A stretch of DNA of 64,000 bases from assembly GCF_002940685.1 (NCBI RefSeq), contig NZ_PNFP01000008.1, positions 186,001 to 250,000 of the forward strand. Reading direction: 5' to 3'. The translations under genes and the position numbers were made by a program. Below the pieces are notes generated by a model. The model searched no databases, had not been told where the DNA came from, and was given only the letters and a program-made list of their open reading frames with translations. Shown one piece after another: positions 47,815 through 56,879 of this stretch. Origin of the DNA: Ensifer adhaerens. GTDB taxonomy: Bacteria; Pseudomonadota; Alphaproteobacteria; Rhizobiales; Rhizobiaceae. Each line of letters begins with the position of its first letter. Position 1 is the first letter of the stretch.

Positions 47815-49242
47815 ATGACGTCGAAGATTGTTCCTGTCATCATGGCCGGTGGAAAGGGCACCCGACTGTGGCCGCTCTCGCGCTCCGCTGCGCCGAAGCA
47901 GTTCCTGCAGATCCTCTCCGAACGCTCGCTGTTCCAGCAGACGCTCGAAAGGGTGCGAGACCCGGCGCAATATGAACCGGCCATCGTCGTCACGAACAGC
48001 GATTTCCGCTTCATCGTCGCCGAGCAGGCGCGCGCGCTCCATGCCCAGCTCGGCGAAATCCTGCTTGAGCCGGTGGCGCGCAATACCGCGCCCGCCCTTG
48101 CCGCTGCCGCATTTGCGGTTCTTGCCCGCTACGGCGAAGGCGCGATCATGCAGGTGCTCGCCTCCGATCACGAGATCGATGCCGGCGCCATCTACAACGA
48201 TTGCATCCTAAGGGCGCACGCTGCCGCCAAGCGGGGCGAGCTGGTGACGTTCGGTATCACGCCGACCGAGCCGGCCACGGGCTATGGCTACATCGAGTGC
48301 GGCGACGAACTGGCCGAAGGTACGAACCGGGTGGCGCGCTTCGTCGAAAAGCCGGATCGGGCGAAGGCCGAGGCGATGCTCGCTTCCGGGCGCTATCTCT
48401 GGAATTCCGGCCTGTTCATGCTGCCGGTGACGCCCTTTCTCGACGAGCTGAAGCGGTTTGCGCCGCAGGTGTGGGAGGCGGCGCAGCGCGCCGTGGAAAG
48501 CGCCTACAAGGATCTGGACTTCACCCGGCTTCATGGGGAGAGCTTTGCATCCGCTCCCGATATCTCGGTCGACTACGCCGTATTCGAAAAGACCGAGCGC
48601 GCTGCCGTCGTGCCGTCTTCCTTCCTGTGGTCGGATCTCGGAAGCTGGGACGCGGTCTGGAAGACAGGCCGCAAGGATGCAGACGGCAATGTCGTAACGG
48701 ACAGGGCAACGGTATCGAACACCCGCAATTCGCTGGTTCTGTCGCGCGACATTCACCTGGCAGTGCAGGGGCTCGAGGATGTGGCCGTCATTGCCGGCGA
48801 GGATGCCGTCTATGTCGGGCGGCTGGACGACAGCCAGAGCGTCGGCAACATCGTCAAGGTTCTGGCCCGCTCTCCGCAAACCGCGGCGCTGACGGAAGTG
48901 CACCCGACCTCCTACCGTCCCTGGGGCGCCGTTGCAGCTCTTTCCGACGGCGAGCGCTTCTCGGTCAAGCGGTTGCGGGTGATGCCCGGCAAGAAGATCT
49001 CCTTGCAGAGGCATCATCATCGCGCCGAGCACTGGATCGTCGTGCGCGGCACGGCGGAAATCACCATGGGTGAGGAGACGCGGCTCCTGCACGAGAACGA
49101 GTCGGTGTTCATTCCGCTCGGTATGGTGCACCGGCTGCACAACCCAGGCAGGATTCCGCTGGAGCTGATCGAGGTGCAGACCGGGTCCTATCTCGGCGAC
49201 GACGACACCGTGCGCATCGAGGACGAATTCGGCCGCAACTGA
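47815..49242 (+). CDS. manC: mannose-1-phosphate guanylyltransferase / mannose-6-phosphate isomerase
   Basis: A 475-aa bifunctional, type II enzyme. The nucleotidyltransferase domain begins VPVIMAGGKGTRLWPLSRSAAPKQFL (pyrophosphorylase signature) and contains FVEKPDRAKAEAML. The C-terminal cupin domain, RPWGAVAALSDGERFSVKRL to QRHHHRAEHWIVVRGTAEI, is the isomerase part. It makes GDP-mannose for polysaccharides and lipopolysaccharide; in S. meliloti such a gene is called noeJ. The ATG at 47815 follows CAAGAGAGACC. It is a single gene after the atp terminator. Confidence 0.95.
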   Translation: MTSKIVPVIMAGGKGTRLWPLSRSAAPKQFLQILSERSLFQQTLERVRDPAQYEPAIVVTNSDFRFIVAEQARALHAQLGEILLEPVARNTAPALAAAAFAVLARYGEGAIMQVLASDHEIDAGAIYNDCILRAHAAAKRGELVTFGITPTEPATGYGYIECGDELAEGTNRVARFVEKPDRAKAEAMLASGRYLWNSGLFMLPVTPFLDELKRFAPQVWEAAQRAVESAYKDLDFTRLHGESFASAPDISVDYAVFEKTERAAVVPSSFLWSDLGSWDAVWKTGRKDADGNVVTDRATVSNTRNSLVLSRDIHLAVQGLEDVAVIAGEDAVYVGRLDDSQSVGNIVKVLARSPQTAALTEVHPTSYRPWGAVAALSDGERFSVKRLRVMPGKKISLQRHHHRAEHWIVVRGTAEITMGEETRLLHENESVFIPLGMVHRLHNPGRIPLELIEVQTGSYLGDDDTVRIEDEFGRN

Positions 49243-49276
49243 AGCGCGCCCTGTCTTGCTTTGCCATGAAACGAAA

Positions 49277-49301
49277 AATGCCCGGGCTGAACCCGGGCAT
49301 T
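49277..49301 (-). terminator. terminator of the saccharopine-dehydrogenase-like gene
   Basis: AATGCCCGGG (49277-49286), 5-base loop, CCCGGGCATT (49292-49301). The A run on its left reads as T5 on the minus strand, directly after the stem. It lies 28 bases beyond the stop of the minus-strand gene and may also stop manC transcripts. Confidence 0.75.
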
Positions 49302-49328
49302 GAAGTCGGCGCATCAGGGCTGATTGGC

Positions 49329-50432
49329 TCAGCCGGCGACGCGCGCGGTCTCGCCCTTCTGGGCGTAGTAGTGACCGAAGCGGTTGGCGAGGAAGGTGTC
49401 GAGGCCGATGTCTTCCTGGCGGACAAAACCCTTCGAGGCGATCTTGCCTTCGGCGAGCAGGTCGAGCACGGCGCAGATGCTGCCGGCCGTGGTGATCTGG
49501 ATGCCGCTCTGCATGCGACCGGCAACGACGCCGCTATAGACCTTGTTGGCGTAGGTTTCCTGGATCAGGCGACCGTCGCGGAAACCCGAAACAGTGACGA
49601 AGATCACGACGACGTCCTGGGTGGTGGTCGGCAGCGAGTTTTCGAAGATGTCCTTGAGGACTTCGCGGCGGTGACGCAGGCCGAGGTCGTTCAGCAGCGC
49701 CTTCATGATGGCGGCGTGGCCCGGATAGCGGATCGTCTTGTAGTTCAGCGTGCGGACCTTGCCCTTCAGTGTTTCGCAGAGCGTGCCGAGACCGCCAGAG
49801 GTGTTGAAGGCTTCGTAGGTGACGCCGTCGAGCGAGAACTCTTCGCGCTCTTCCATGGCCGGAACTTCGATCAGGTTGCTCTCAACGATCGCCTCGCAGG
49901 GCTCGATGTATTCGTTGATGACGCCGTCGGTGCTCCAGGTGAGGTTGTAGTTGAGGGCGTTGGACGGATACTGCGGCAGGGCGCCGACGCGCATGCGTAC
50001 GCTTTCGAGCGTCTGGAAGCGGCTGGCGAGATCGTTGGCGACGATCGAGATGAAGCCCGGCGCGAGGCCGCACTGCGGGATGAAGGCGGTGTTTGCCTTG
50101 GCGGCAATCGCCTTGACCTGGCGGGTGGATTCGACGTCTTCGGTGAGATCGAGATAGTGGATGCCGGCTTCGGCAGCGGCCTCGGCAATCGCGACCGTCA
50201 GGTGGAACGGAGCGGCGCTGAGCACGGCGAACTTTCCGGAAAGAAGCGCGACGAGCGCCTTCTTGTCACCGATGTCGACGGTTGCCGTCGTGATCGCGGC
50301 ATGCTTTTCGATCTGCTCCAGCTGCTCGGCGCTGCGGTCGGCGACGCAGACGCTGTAGTCGCCGGTGTGGGCGAGCATGCGAGCGATGGTGGAGCCGATC
50401 TTGCCTGCTCCGATGACGACGATATTCTTCAT
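49329..50432 (-). CDS. saccharopine dehydrogenase-like oxidoreductase
   Basis: A 367-aa protein of the saccharopine dehydrogenase / carboxynorspermidine synthase superfamily. The Rossmann motif NIVVIGAGKIGSTIARML is at the N terminus, and PQCGLAPGFISIVANDLASRF and YNLTWSTDGVINEYIEPCEAI occur in the substrate domain. Likely substrates are lysine, saccharopine or related amino acids. The divergent Lrp/AsnC regulator 125 bases away fits an amino-acid catabolic role such as lysine 6-dehydrogenase, but the exact reaction is not settled. It ends in its own terminator. Confidence 0.82.
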   Translation of the reverse strand: MKNIVVIGAGKIGSTIARMLAHTGDYSVCVADRSAEQLEQIEKHAAITTATVDIGDKKALVALLSGKFAVLSAAPFHLTVAIAEAAAEAGIHYLDLTEDVESTRQVKAIAAKANTAFIPQCGLAPGFISIVANDLASRFQTLESVRMRVGALPQYPSNALNYNLTWSTDGVINEYIEPCEAIVESNLIEVPAMEEREEFSLDGVTYEAFNTSGGLGTLCETLKGKVRTLNYKTIRYPGHAAIMKALLNDLGLRHRREVLKDIFENSLPTTTQDVVVIFVTVSGFRDGRLIQETYANKVYSGVVAGRMQSGIQITTAGSICAVLDLLAEGKIASKGFVRQEDIGLDTFLANRFGHYYAQKGETARVAG

Positions 50433-50557
50433 TCTTTCCCCCAGGGCATGAGAACTGTTTCTGCGCCTATTGTCGGCGTGGGGGCTGTTGATTTGAAGCT
50501 GTGATATGACTAAATCGCCTATTGAAACTCGGCAGATTGCCTAAATGGACCGACGAT

Positions 50558-50989
50558 ATGCAGATCACCGACAAGGATCGTGAGCTTCTCGCCATCTTGA
50601 GCGAAAACGCCCGCATGCCGACGGCGACGATTGCCCGAAGGCTCGGCCTGTCGCGCACGACGGTGCAGGCTCGTATCGAGCGGCTCGAGCGCGAAGGCGT
50701 CATCGCCGGCTATGGCGTGCGGCTGTCGGAAAGCTACGAGAAGGGGCTGGTGAAAGCGCATGTGCTGATCACCATCGCGCCGCGGGCGCTGCCCCGCGTC
50801 ACGCCGGAACTGAGCGCAATCCGCGAGATCCAGACCCTGCATTCCGTCAGCGGCAGCTTCGACCTGATCGCCGTGGTCGCGGCGACATCGATCAGCGAGC
50901 TCGATCTTCTGATCGACCGGATCGGCGAAATCGATGGCGTCGACCGGACGCTGTCGTCGATCATTCTCTCGACCCGGATCGACCGCTAG
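50558..50989 (+). CDS. Lrp/AsnC family transcriptional regulator
   Basis: A 143-aa protein. The N-terminal helix-turn-helix (about 1-50, LLAILSENARMPTATIARRLGLSRTTVQARIERLEREGVIAGYGV) is followed by a RAM effector domain with HSVSGSFDLIAVV. It is divergent from the saccharopine-dehydrogenase-like gene, which it probably controls in response to the amino-acid substrate. The ATG at 50558 is used; a TTG at 50522 would extend the frame by 12 residues. No clear operator was identified in the gap. Confidence 0.92.
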   Translation: MQITDKDRELLAILSENARMPTATIARRLGLSRTTVQARIERLEREGVIAGYGVRLSESYEKGLVKAHVLITIAPRALPRVTPELSAIREIQTLHSVSGSFDLIAVVAATSISELDLLIDRIGEIDGVDRTLSSIILSTRIDR

Positions 50990-51025
50990 GCCGTCCTTCG
51001 GCTCAAGCGCTATTCGGCGCGGTTG

Positions 51026-51937
51026 TCAGGGTGGGCTGGCGGACGGTGCGGATGCCTCTTTGTCGCTACCCGTTCCATCGGGCACCTTGGCTGGAGCGTT
51101 CCAGGCGCTCGGCCCCCGGACGAAACTGCGCAGGCTGCCATCGCCATAGGCGAGCCACTTGCTCCGGTCGAAATATTGTTCGGCAATGCTCTTCGGGCGG
51201 GCGCGGGCGGGCTGATTGGCGAGGAAGTTGTAGCGCTGCGTCTCCTCGTCGGATTCGCGCTTGAGCTGGATCCGGCTGCCGAAACGCTTGAGGTCGAATT
51301 CCCTCAGCGCCTGGATCTGCAAGGTGACGCTGGCCGCGTCCGCCCAGCGCACGTGGTCGAGGAACACGGATGCGGCCCGTGCCGCCGCCGTCGTCACTGC
51401 CTGGCCGTCTTCCTGGCGTTCGATGTTGAGCTTGACGCGGAACGATGAGATCTCTTCCTCGCCGCTGCCCTTGACGAAGATGAAGATCGACGATGGTTTC
51501 TCCTCGCCCGGCCGCGGGAAGGAGACGAGCGAAGAGCATTCCCATTGGGCCCGCTCGCCGGCACTCGTTTTCCATTCGAGTTCCCGGAAGCCGGCCTCGC
51601 GCAACTCGTCGCAAAGCGCCTTTGGGTCGCTGCGGATGACGCGCAGGAACTGCTGCTCGGGTGTGCGCAGATCCTGAAAGGTCCAGGCGGGCAGGGCGAT
51701 GCGCGGCGGTTGGCGCCGTGCTGCCCTCGGCATCCCCTGCTCAGCGGGTTTCGCCCGTTCCAGAAAGGTGGTCGGAAGGCCGAAGGCCAGCAGGACCTTC
51801 CTGAGATTGCGCTGTTCATTGGCGAGCAGGGCGGTCGCGAGAATGGCCGTCGCGATCAGCAGCAGCGCCACGAGGAAGAAGCGCAGACCCGTGCGGCGGG
51901 GCTTGGCGGCCGGCGTCTTGCCCTTGGCCGTGCTCAT
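51026..51937 (-). CDS. membrane-anchored hypothetical protein (DUF6030-like)
   Basis: A 303-aa protein with a basic N terminus (KGKTPAAKPRRTG), a single membrane segment (about 18-40, LRFFLVALLLIATAILATALL) and a periplasmic-side domain of about 230 residues. Its two conserved-looking Cys are in KALCDELREAG and AQWECSSLVSF. It resembles what I recall of DUF6030, a Rhizobiales-only family, but I cannot confirm this. No function is known. It is convergent with lrp (36 bases) and not in an operon. Confidence 0.65.
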   Translation of the reverse strand: MSTAKGKTPAAKPRRTGLRFFLVALLLIATAILATALLANEQRNLRKVLLAFGLPTTFLERAKPAEQGMPRAARRQPPRIALPAWTFQDLRTPEQQFLRVIRSDPKALCDELREAGFRELEWKTSAGERAQWECSSLVSFPRPGEEKPSSIFIFVKGSGEEEISSFRVKLNIERQEDGQAVTTAAARAASVFLDHVRWADAASVTLQIQALREFDLKRFGSRIQLKRESDEETQRYNFLANQPARARPKSIAEQYFDRSKWLAYGDGSLRSFVRGPSAWNAPAKVPDGTGSDKEASAPSASPP

Positions 51938-52219
51938 GCACCCTCGCTCGCCCGGTGACGAGCGATGAGCTGCGGAGCCTCCAGCGAAGGGCGATCGGTC
52001 TGCCGGGTTTCCATGATCTCAGGCTAGCAAGATGTCCAAGCCTCCTTCATCCTCGAAATCCGTCGCGGCGGCAATATGCAACCGTCGATAACGGCGCGGC
52101 GACTGTTGCATCCCGGCACAACGCGCCGGTGAAACGCATCCGACGTGAACTGAAAAGTTGAAGTCCGGGGGCGATTGCATAGGTTTGGGCGGCAAAGCTT
52201 GAAACGGGGCATGGGCGCC

Positions 52220-53125
52220 ATGACCGAGCCGGCATCGACAGTTCCCTCGATCGACGTTGCCTTCGTGCGCCGGCTGATCGCTGCGCAATTTCCCGAATGG
52301 TCGGATCTCGACGTGCGGCCGATCGAGCCCGGCGGTTGGGACAACAGGACGTTTCGTCTCGGCGACCGGATGACCGTCCGATTGCCGAGCGCCGAACGCT
52401 ACGTTCTGCAGGTGGAAAAGGAACATCGGTGGCTGCCGTTCCTGGCGCCGCATCTGCCGCTGCCTATCCCGATGCCACTCAAAAAGGGCGCGCCGGGGGA
52501 AGGCTTTCCCTGGCCCTGGTCGGTCTATCGCTATCTCCCCGGGGAGACCCTGGCGGTCGAGCGGGTCGACGATGTCAGGCAGGTGGCAAGGGACCTGACG
52601 CGGTTTCTGCGTGCGCTAATGCAAGCGGATGCCACGGGTGGGCCCTTGCCGGGCGAGCACAATTTCCACCGTGGCGGTCCGCCTGCCTTCTATGACGAAC
52701 AGACGCGTCAGGCGCTGAAATTGCTTGCGGGCGCCGTCGATACGAGGGCGGCAGAAGAGGTCTGGGACGCCGCTCTTGCCGCGCGGTTCGAGGGTGCGCC
52801 CGTCTGGTTTCACGGCGATATCGCCTGGGGCAACCTGCTGGTCAAGGACGGCCGCTTGAGCGCCGTCATCGACTTCGGCACCTCTGGCATCGGCGATCCG
52901 GCCTGCGATCTGGCGATCGCCTGGACGTTTTTCCACGGTGAAAGCCGCGAGGTCTTCCGCGACGGCATGGCTCTTGACCACGGCGCCTGGGCGCGCGGTC
53001 GCGGCTGGACGCTGTGGAAGGCGCTGATCGTCCTTGCCGGCATGACCGGCGCGCCGGCCAGCGAAAAGGCAAAGCAGCGCGCGGTGATCGATGAGGTGCT
53101 TGCGGATCATCGCCGCCACGGCTGA
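52220..53125 (+). CDS. aminoglycoside phosphotransferase family protein
   Basis: A 301-aa APH/choline-kinase-fold protein. The N-terminal GGWDNRTFRLGDRMTVRLPS is the nucleotide-binding loop, and the catalytic core reads WFHGDIAWGNLLVKDGRLSAVIDFGTSGIGDPACDLA, containing the Brenner motif H-G-D-x4-N and D-F-G. It probably phosphorylates a small molecule; true aminoglycoside resistance is not implied, as most chromosomal members act on other substrates. ATGs at 52211 and 52220 are both possible. It is a single gene. Confidence 0.85.
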   Translation: MTEPASTVPSIDVAFVRRLIAAQFPEWSDLDVRPIEPGGWDNRTFRLGDRMTVRLPSAERYVLQVEKEHRWLPFLAPHLPLPIPMPLKKGAPGEGFPWPWSVYRYLPGETLAVERVDDVRQVARDLTRFLRALMQADATGGPLPGEHNFHRGGPPAFYDEQTRQALKLLAGAVDTRAAEEVWDAALAARFEGAPVWFHGDIAWGNLLVKDGRLSAVIDFGTSGIGDPACDLAIAWTFFHGESREVFRDGMALDHGAWARGRGWTLWKALIVLAGMTGAPASEKAKQRAVIDEVLADHRRHG

Positions 53126-53448
53126 GGCCGTTGGACCGGCCGGCGTCGACTTGACCCCAGCGCAAAATGCCTCTAGGTCAGGCGCACGCGGGACGACCCG
53201 CGTCGGTGTTTCGCCTGGGGACGGCCCCATTATCTCGAACGAGATATTGGAGTCGACCGTATCATGCAGCCCCGAAGCCCGCGGTGCGTCCGCGCGCCCC
53301 TTTCCCCCGTCGAGCAGCCGACCACCCCGCCGGAAGCCATCGCTTCGTGGAATGATCTCGGCCGCCGTTCGCTTTCCCAACATACTGACGCGCTGGTGGC
53401 CGCCTGCACGCGCCGCCGACGTTTCGTCACCAACGCACGAGGTTGATG
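53126..53448. other. non-coding gap upstream of the lone atpB copy
   Basis: About 320 bases without a credible gene; no atpI-like frame is present. It contains one clear symmetrical site, TATCTCG (53231-53237)-AA-CGAGATA (53240-53246), a 16-base inverted repeat about 200 bases before the atpB-like gene that could be a regulator-binding site. Otherwise nothing recognisable. Confidence 0.5.
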
Positions 53449-54198
53449 ATGGCCGGACCCATCGAACAATTCGAGATCAAGTCGCTCTTCCCGATCGCCG
53501 AAGTCGGCGGCCACCAGATCAGCTTTACCAACTCGGCCGCCTACATGGTGCTGACGATCGCGATCGCCAGCCTGTTCCTGATCCTGTCGACGCGGAGCCG
53601 CGGGCTGGTGCCGAGCCGGGCGCAATCGGCTGCCGAGATCCTCTATGAATTCGCGGCCAAGACACTGCGCGACAATGCCGGCGAGAAGGGCATGCGCTTC
53701 TTTCCGCTGGTCTTCTCACTGTTCATGTTCATCCTCACCGCCAACCTGATCGGCATGTTCCCCTATGCCTTCACGGTGACGAGCCACATCGCCGTCACCT
53801 TCGCGCTGGCGATGCTGGTGTTCCTGACCGTCACGCTTTACGGCCTCTACCGGCACGGCCTCGGTTTCCTGCGGCTGTTCATGCCGTCGGGCGTGCCGTT
53901 GGTGCTGGCGCCGATCATCATCCCGATCGAGGTGGTGTCCTACCTCTCGCGCCCCGTCAGCCACTCGGTGCGTCTGTTTGCGGTCATGCTCGCCGGTCAC
54001 ATCACGCTCAAGGTCTTTGCCGGCTTCGTCGTGGGCTTGAGCGGTTTTGGTGCGCTCGGGATCCTGGCGGCGGTCATGCCCTTACTGATGACGGTGGCGC
54101 TGACCGGGCTCGAACTGCTGATGGCGTTGATCCAGGCCTATATCTTCACCATGCTGACCTGCATGTATCTCAACGACGCGCTCCATCCGAGCCACTGA
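53449..54198 (+). CDS. atpB: ATP synthase F0 subunit a, isolated diverged copy
   Basis: A 249-aa membrane protein clearly homologous to subunit a over full length: [45 protein letters not shown], then [20 protein letters not shown]. The essential Arg is present (R175), as is the His at the position of E. coli Glu219 (H184), and the Gln in IQAY. The Asn normally four residues after the Arg (FANM in rhizobial AtpB as I recall it) is Val179 here. It lacks the usual neighbours atpI, atpE and atpF. GAGG at 53439-53442 fits the ATG at 53449 best; 53446 and TTG 53443 are in frame. A bidirectional terminator follows. Confidence 0.88.
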   Translation: MAGPIEQFEIKSLFPIAEVGGHQISFTNSAAYMVLTIAIASLFLILSTRSRGLVPSRAQSAAEILYEFAAKTLRDNAGEKGMRFFPLVFSLFMFILTANLIGMFPYAFTVTSHIAVTFALAMLVFLTVTLYGLYRHGLGFLRLFMPSGVPLVLAPIIIPIEVVSYLSRPVSHSVRLFAVMLAGHITLKVFAGFVVGLSGFGALGILAAVMPLLMTVALTGLELLMALIQAYIFTMLTCMYLNDALHPSH

Positions 54199-54206
54199 GA
54201 GAACTG

Positions 54207-54236
54207 AAAGAGGCTCCCCGCAAGGGGAGCCTCTTT
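54207..54236. terminator. bidirectional terminator between atpB copy and sitD
   Basis: AAAGAGGCTCCCC (54207-54219), loop GCAA, GGGGAGCCTCTTT (54224-54236): a 13-bp perfect stem with A and T ends, placed between the convergent stops. Confidence 0.85.
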
Positions 54237-54238
54237 GC

Positions 54239-55090
54239 TCAATCGGCTACCGTTCGCCGCGCTTCGTTGCGGTAGGTCCGCCAGGAGGACCAAGCGAAAG
54301 CCATCAGGAACATCGCGGTCATCAGGAGCACGATGGTCGGCGCCGGCGCGCTGTCGATGAAGAAGGACAGGTAGACGCCGGTGAAGGACGCCGTCATCGC
54401 GATCAGCACGGCGACGATGAGCATCGCACCCATGGTGCGGGTAATCAGGAACGCGATGGCGCCGGGTGCAATCAGCATGGCGATGGCGAGGATCAGCCCC
54501 ACGGCCTTCAGCGCGCCGACGATCGTCAGCGACAGGATCGCCAGCAGCCCGTAATGAAGCCAGTTGACCGGCAGGCCGACGGCCTTGGCCTGGGCCGGAT
54601 CGAAGGCATGCAGCAGGAAATCCCGCCACTTGACGGCAAGGATGCCGGCGGCGACCAAGGCGATCACGCTGGTCTCGACGATATCGGCCCAGCCGATGCC
54701 GAGCATGTCGCCGAAGAGGATGTGGTCGAGGTGCACGTCGCTCTGGATCTTGGTGTAGAGCACCAGGCCGAAGCCGAACATGCCGGAAAAGACGACGCCC
54801 ATGACCGTATCCTGCTTGATGCGGCTGTTTTCCTTGAGATAGCCGGTCAGCAGCGCGCAGGACATGCCGGCGGCAAAGGCGCCGACGGCGAGCGGCAGGC
54901 CGACGATGTAGGAGATCACCACGCCGGGGAAGACGGCATGCGAGATCGCGTCGCCCATCAGCGACCAGCCCTTCAGCACCAGGAAGCAGGAGAGCATCGC
55001 GGTCGGGATCGCCACCAGCACCGAGATCAAGAGCGCGTTGCGCATGAACTCGAATTCGAAGACGGCAAGCAGCATGTCGAGCGAGATCAC
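54239..55090 (-). CDS. sitD: manganese/iron ABC transporter permease SitD
   Basis: A 283-aa ABC-3 family permease with about eight membrane segments. SCFLVLKGWSLMGDAISHAVFPGVVISYIVGLP is the conserved N-terminal block shared with SitC, and ALKAVGLILAIAMLIAPGAIAFLI the later conserved helix. With SitC it forms the membrane channel of the Sit importer. Its start overlaps sitC's stop by 4 bases, so the genes are coupled. It is the last gene of sitABCD, with the operon order and the adjacent mur regulator matching S. meliloti. Confidence 0.93.
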   Translation of the reverse strand: MISLDMLLAVFEFEFMRNALLISVLVAIPTAMLSCFLVLKGWSLMGDAISHAVFPGVVISYIVGLPLAVGAFAAGMSCALLTGYLKENSRIKQDTVMGVVFSGMFGFGLVLYTKIQSDVHLDHILFGDMLGIGWADIVETSVIALVAAGILAVKWRDFLLHAFDPAQAKAVGLPVNWLHYGLLAILSLTIVGALKAVGLILAIAMLIAPGAIAFLITRTMGAMLIVAVLIAMTASFTGVYLSFFIDSAPAPTIVLLMTAMFLMAFAWSSWRTYRNEARRTVAD

Positions 55091-55947
55091 CGGCCAACCT
55101 CCGCCGGTTCCGCGCTACGCCGGCGCGCGGCAAGCAGCCCGTGTTTCGGGGCGAAGACGAAGGCCGTCAGGAAGATCAGCGTCTGCAGCACGATGATGAT
55201 GCCGCCGGTGGCGCCATCGAGGAAGTAGCTGAAATAGGCGCCGAAGAAGCTCGTCAGCGTGCCGATGGCGACGCTGATCAGGATCAGCCGCGGGAAACGA
55301 TCCGTCAGCAGGTAGGCGGTGGCCCCCGGCGTCACCACCATGGCGATGACGAGGAAGGCGCCGACGGTCTGCAGGGCTGCGACCGTGCAGGCCGAAAGCA
55401 GGGTGAAGAACAGCACCTTGAGGAAGGTCGTCGGGATGCCGATCGAGCGTGCATGGCTCTCGTCGAAGAAGGTCACCATCAGGTCCTTCCACTTGGCCGT
55501 CAGGATGACCAGCGAGACGATGCCGATGATTGCCAGCTGCAGCGTGTCGGCGGGCGTGATCGCGAGGATGTTGCCGAGCACGATCGTCTGGATGTTCACC
55601 GATGTCGGCGACAGCGACACCATGAACAGGCCAAGGCCGAAGAAGGAGGTGAAGATCAGGCCGATGATCGTGTCTTCCTTGAGCCGGGTGCGCTGGTTGA
55701 GAAACAGCATGGCGCCGGCGGCAAGCGCACCGGAAAAGAAGGCGCCGAGCGAGAAGGGCAGGCCGAGCATATAGGCGCCGGCAACGCCGGGCACGATCGA
55801 GTGCGAGAGCGCGTCGCCGATCAGCGACCAGCCTTTGAGCATCAAATAGGAGGAAAGAAACGCACAGACGGCGCCGACCAGCGCGCTCACCCACATGGCG
55901 TTCAGCATGTAGCCATAGGTGAAGGGTTCAAGGAGCGTGGCGGTCAT
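55087..55947 (-). CDS. sitC: manganese/iron ABC transporter permease SitC
   Basis: A 286-aa ABC-3 permease, paralogous to Sit[42 protein letters not shown] and [24 protein letters not shown] are the corresponding conserved blocks. About eight membrane segments are visible. The ATG at 55947 lies inside the end of sitB (4-base overlap), and its stop overlaps sitD, so sitBCD are translationally linked. Confidence 0.93.
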   Translation of the reverse strand: MTATLLEPFTYGYMLNAMWVSALVGAVCAFLSSYLMLKGWSLIGDALSHSIVPGVAGAYMLGLPFSLGAFFSGALAAGAMLFLNQRTRLKEDTIIGLIFTSFFGLGLFMVSLSPTSVNIQTIVLGNILAITPADTLQLAIIGIVSLVILTAKWKDLMVTFFDESHARSIGIPTTFLKVLFFTLLSACTVAALQTVGAFLVIAMVVTPGATAYLLTDRFPRLILISVAIGTLTSFFGAYFSYFLDGATGGIIIVLQTLIFLTAFVFAPKHGLLAARRRSAEPAEVGR

Positions 55948-56879
55948 TGGCCGTTCGGCTCCCCGTTGGTCTCGGGCTTTGCCGGTTGCGCCACCATGCG
56001 ATCCTTGTCGCCATACATGACGAGCGGGCGCTCGTCGTCGGTGATGACGGCAAGCTGGCGGGGATCGGCGTCGTCGTGCAGGCTGTCGCCGCCGAGCACG
56101 AAATGCCTGAGCACGCCGCCGAAGGCGAGCTCGAGGTTTTCGCGGGTGAAGGTCGTCTCGGTCGGGCCGTAGGCAAGCACCGTGTTCTTCAGGAGCACGG
56201 TGCGGTCGCAGAACTCCGGCACGCTGCCGAGATTGTGGGTGGAGACCAGCATGACCCGGCCCTCGTCGCGAAGGCCGATCAGCAGGCGGATGATCGCGTC
56301 CTCGGTCTTGACGTCGACGCCGGTGAAGGGTTCGTCGAGCAGGATGACCTTGCCGTCCTGGGCAAGGGCGCGCGCCAGGAACACGCGCTTCTTCTGGCCG
56401 CCCGAGAGCTCGCCGATCTGGCGCTTGCGGTAGTCGCTCATGCCGACGCGGGCAAGTGCTGCCGTGACCGCCTCGTGGTCGGCCTTCTTCGGGATGCGCA
56501 GCATGTTCATGTGGCCGTAGCGGCCCATCATGACCACGTCCTCGACGAGCACCGGGAAGTTCCAGTCGACCTCCTCGGCCTGCGGCACATAGGCCACCAG
56601 GTTCTTCTTCAGCGCCTCGGCCACGGATAGGCCGAGGATCGAGATCTCGCCGCGCGACAGGCGGGCAAAGCCCATGATCGCCTTGAACAGCGTCGACTTG
56701 CCGCTGCCGTTGACGCCGACGAGCGCTGTGATCGTGCCGGTCGGGATCTCGAAATTGGCGTCGCGCAGTGCCCTGAGGCCGTTGCGGTAGGTGACGGTGG
56801 CACCCGCAACGCGGATGCCGCTTCCTTGTTCGCCGGAAGAAGGCGCGGGGCCCGGGCGGGCCTTCACCTGAAGGTTCAT
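55944..56879 (-). CDS. sitB: manganese/iron ABC transporter ATP-binding protein SitB
   Basis: A 311-aa ATPase of the metal ABC family. Walker A is [15 protein letters not shown]-loop [11 protein letters not shown] (the DWNFP pattern is typical of metal-type ABC ATPases), signature [15 protein letters not shown], Walker [12 protein letters not shown] and H-loop STHN. The N-terminal 25 residues and the C-terminal 40 residues are extra and hydrophilic. It powers SitCD. Its start overlaps sitA's stop by 4 bases. Confidence 0.95.
   Translation of the reverse strand: MNLQVKARPGPAPSSGEQGSGIRVAGATVTYRNGLRALRDANFEIPTGTITALVGVNGSGKSTLFKAIMGFARLSRGEISILGLSVAEALKKNLVAYVPQAEEVDWNFPVLVEDVVMMGRYGHMNMLRIPKKADHEAVTAALARVGMSDYRKRQIGELSGGQKKRVFLARALAQDGKVILLDEPFTGVDVKTEDAIIRLLIGLRDEGRVMLVSTHNLGSVPEFCDRTVLLKNTVLAYGPTETTFTRENLELAFGGVLRHFVLGGDSLHDDADPRQLAVITDDERPLVMYGDKDRMVAQPAKPETNGEPNGQ

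Noticed and set aside
52220-53125. An aminoglycoside resistance gene
   Set aside because: The fold is right, but the gene is chromosomal, with base composition like its neighbours and no resistance context; most such kinases act on other substrates.
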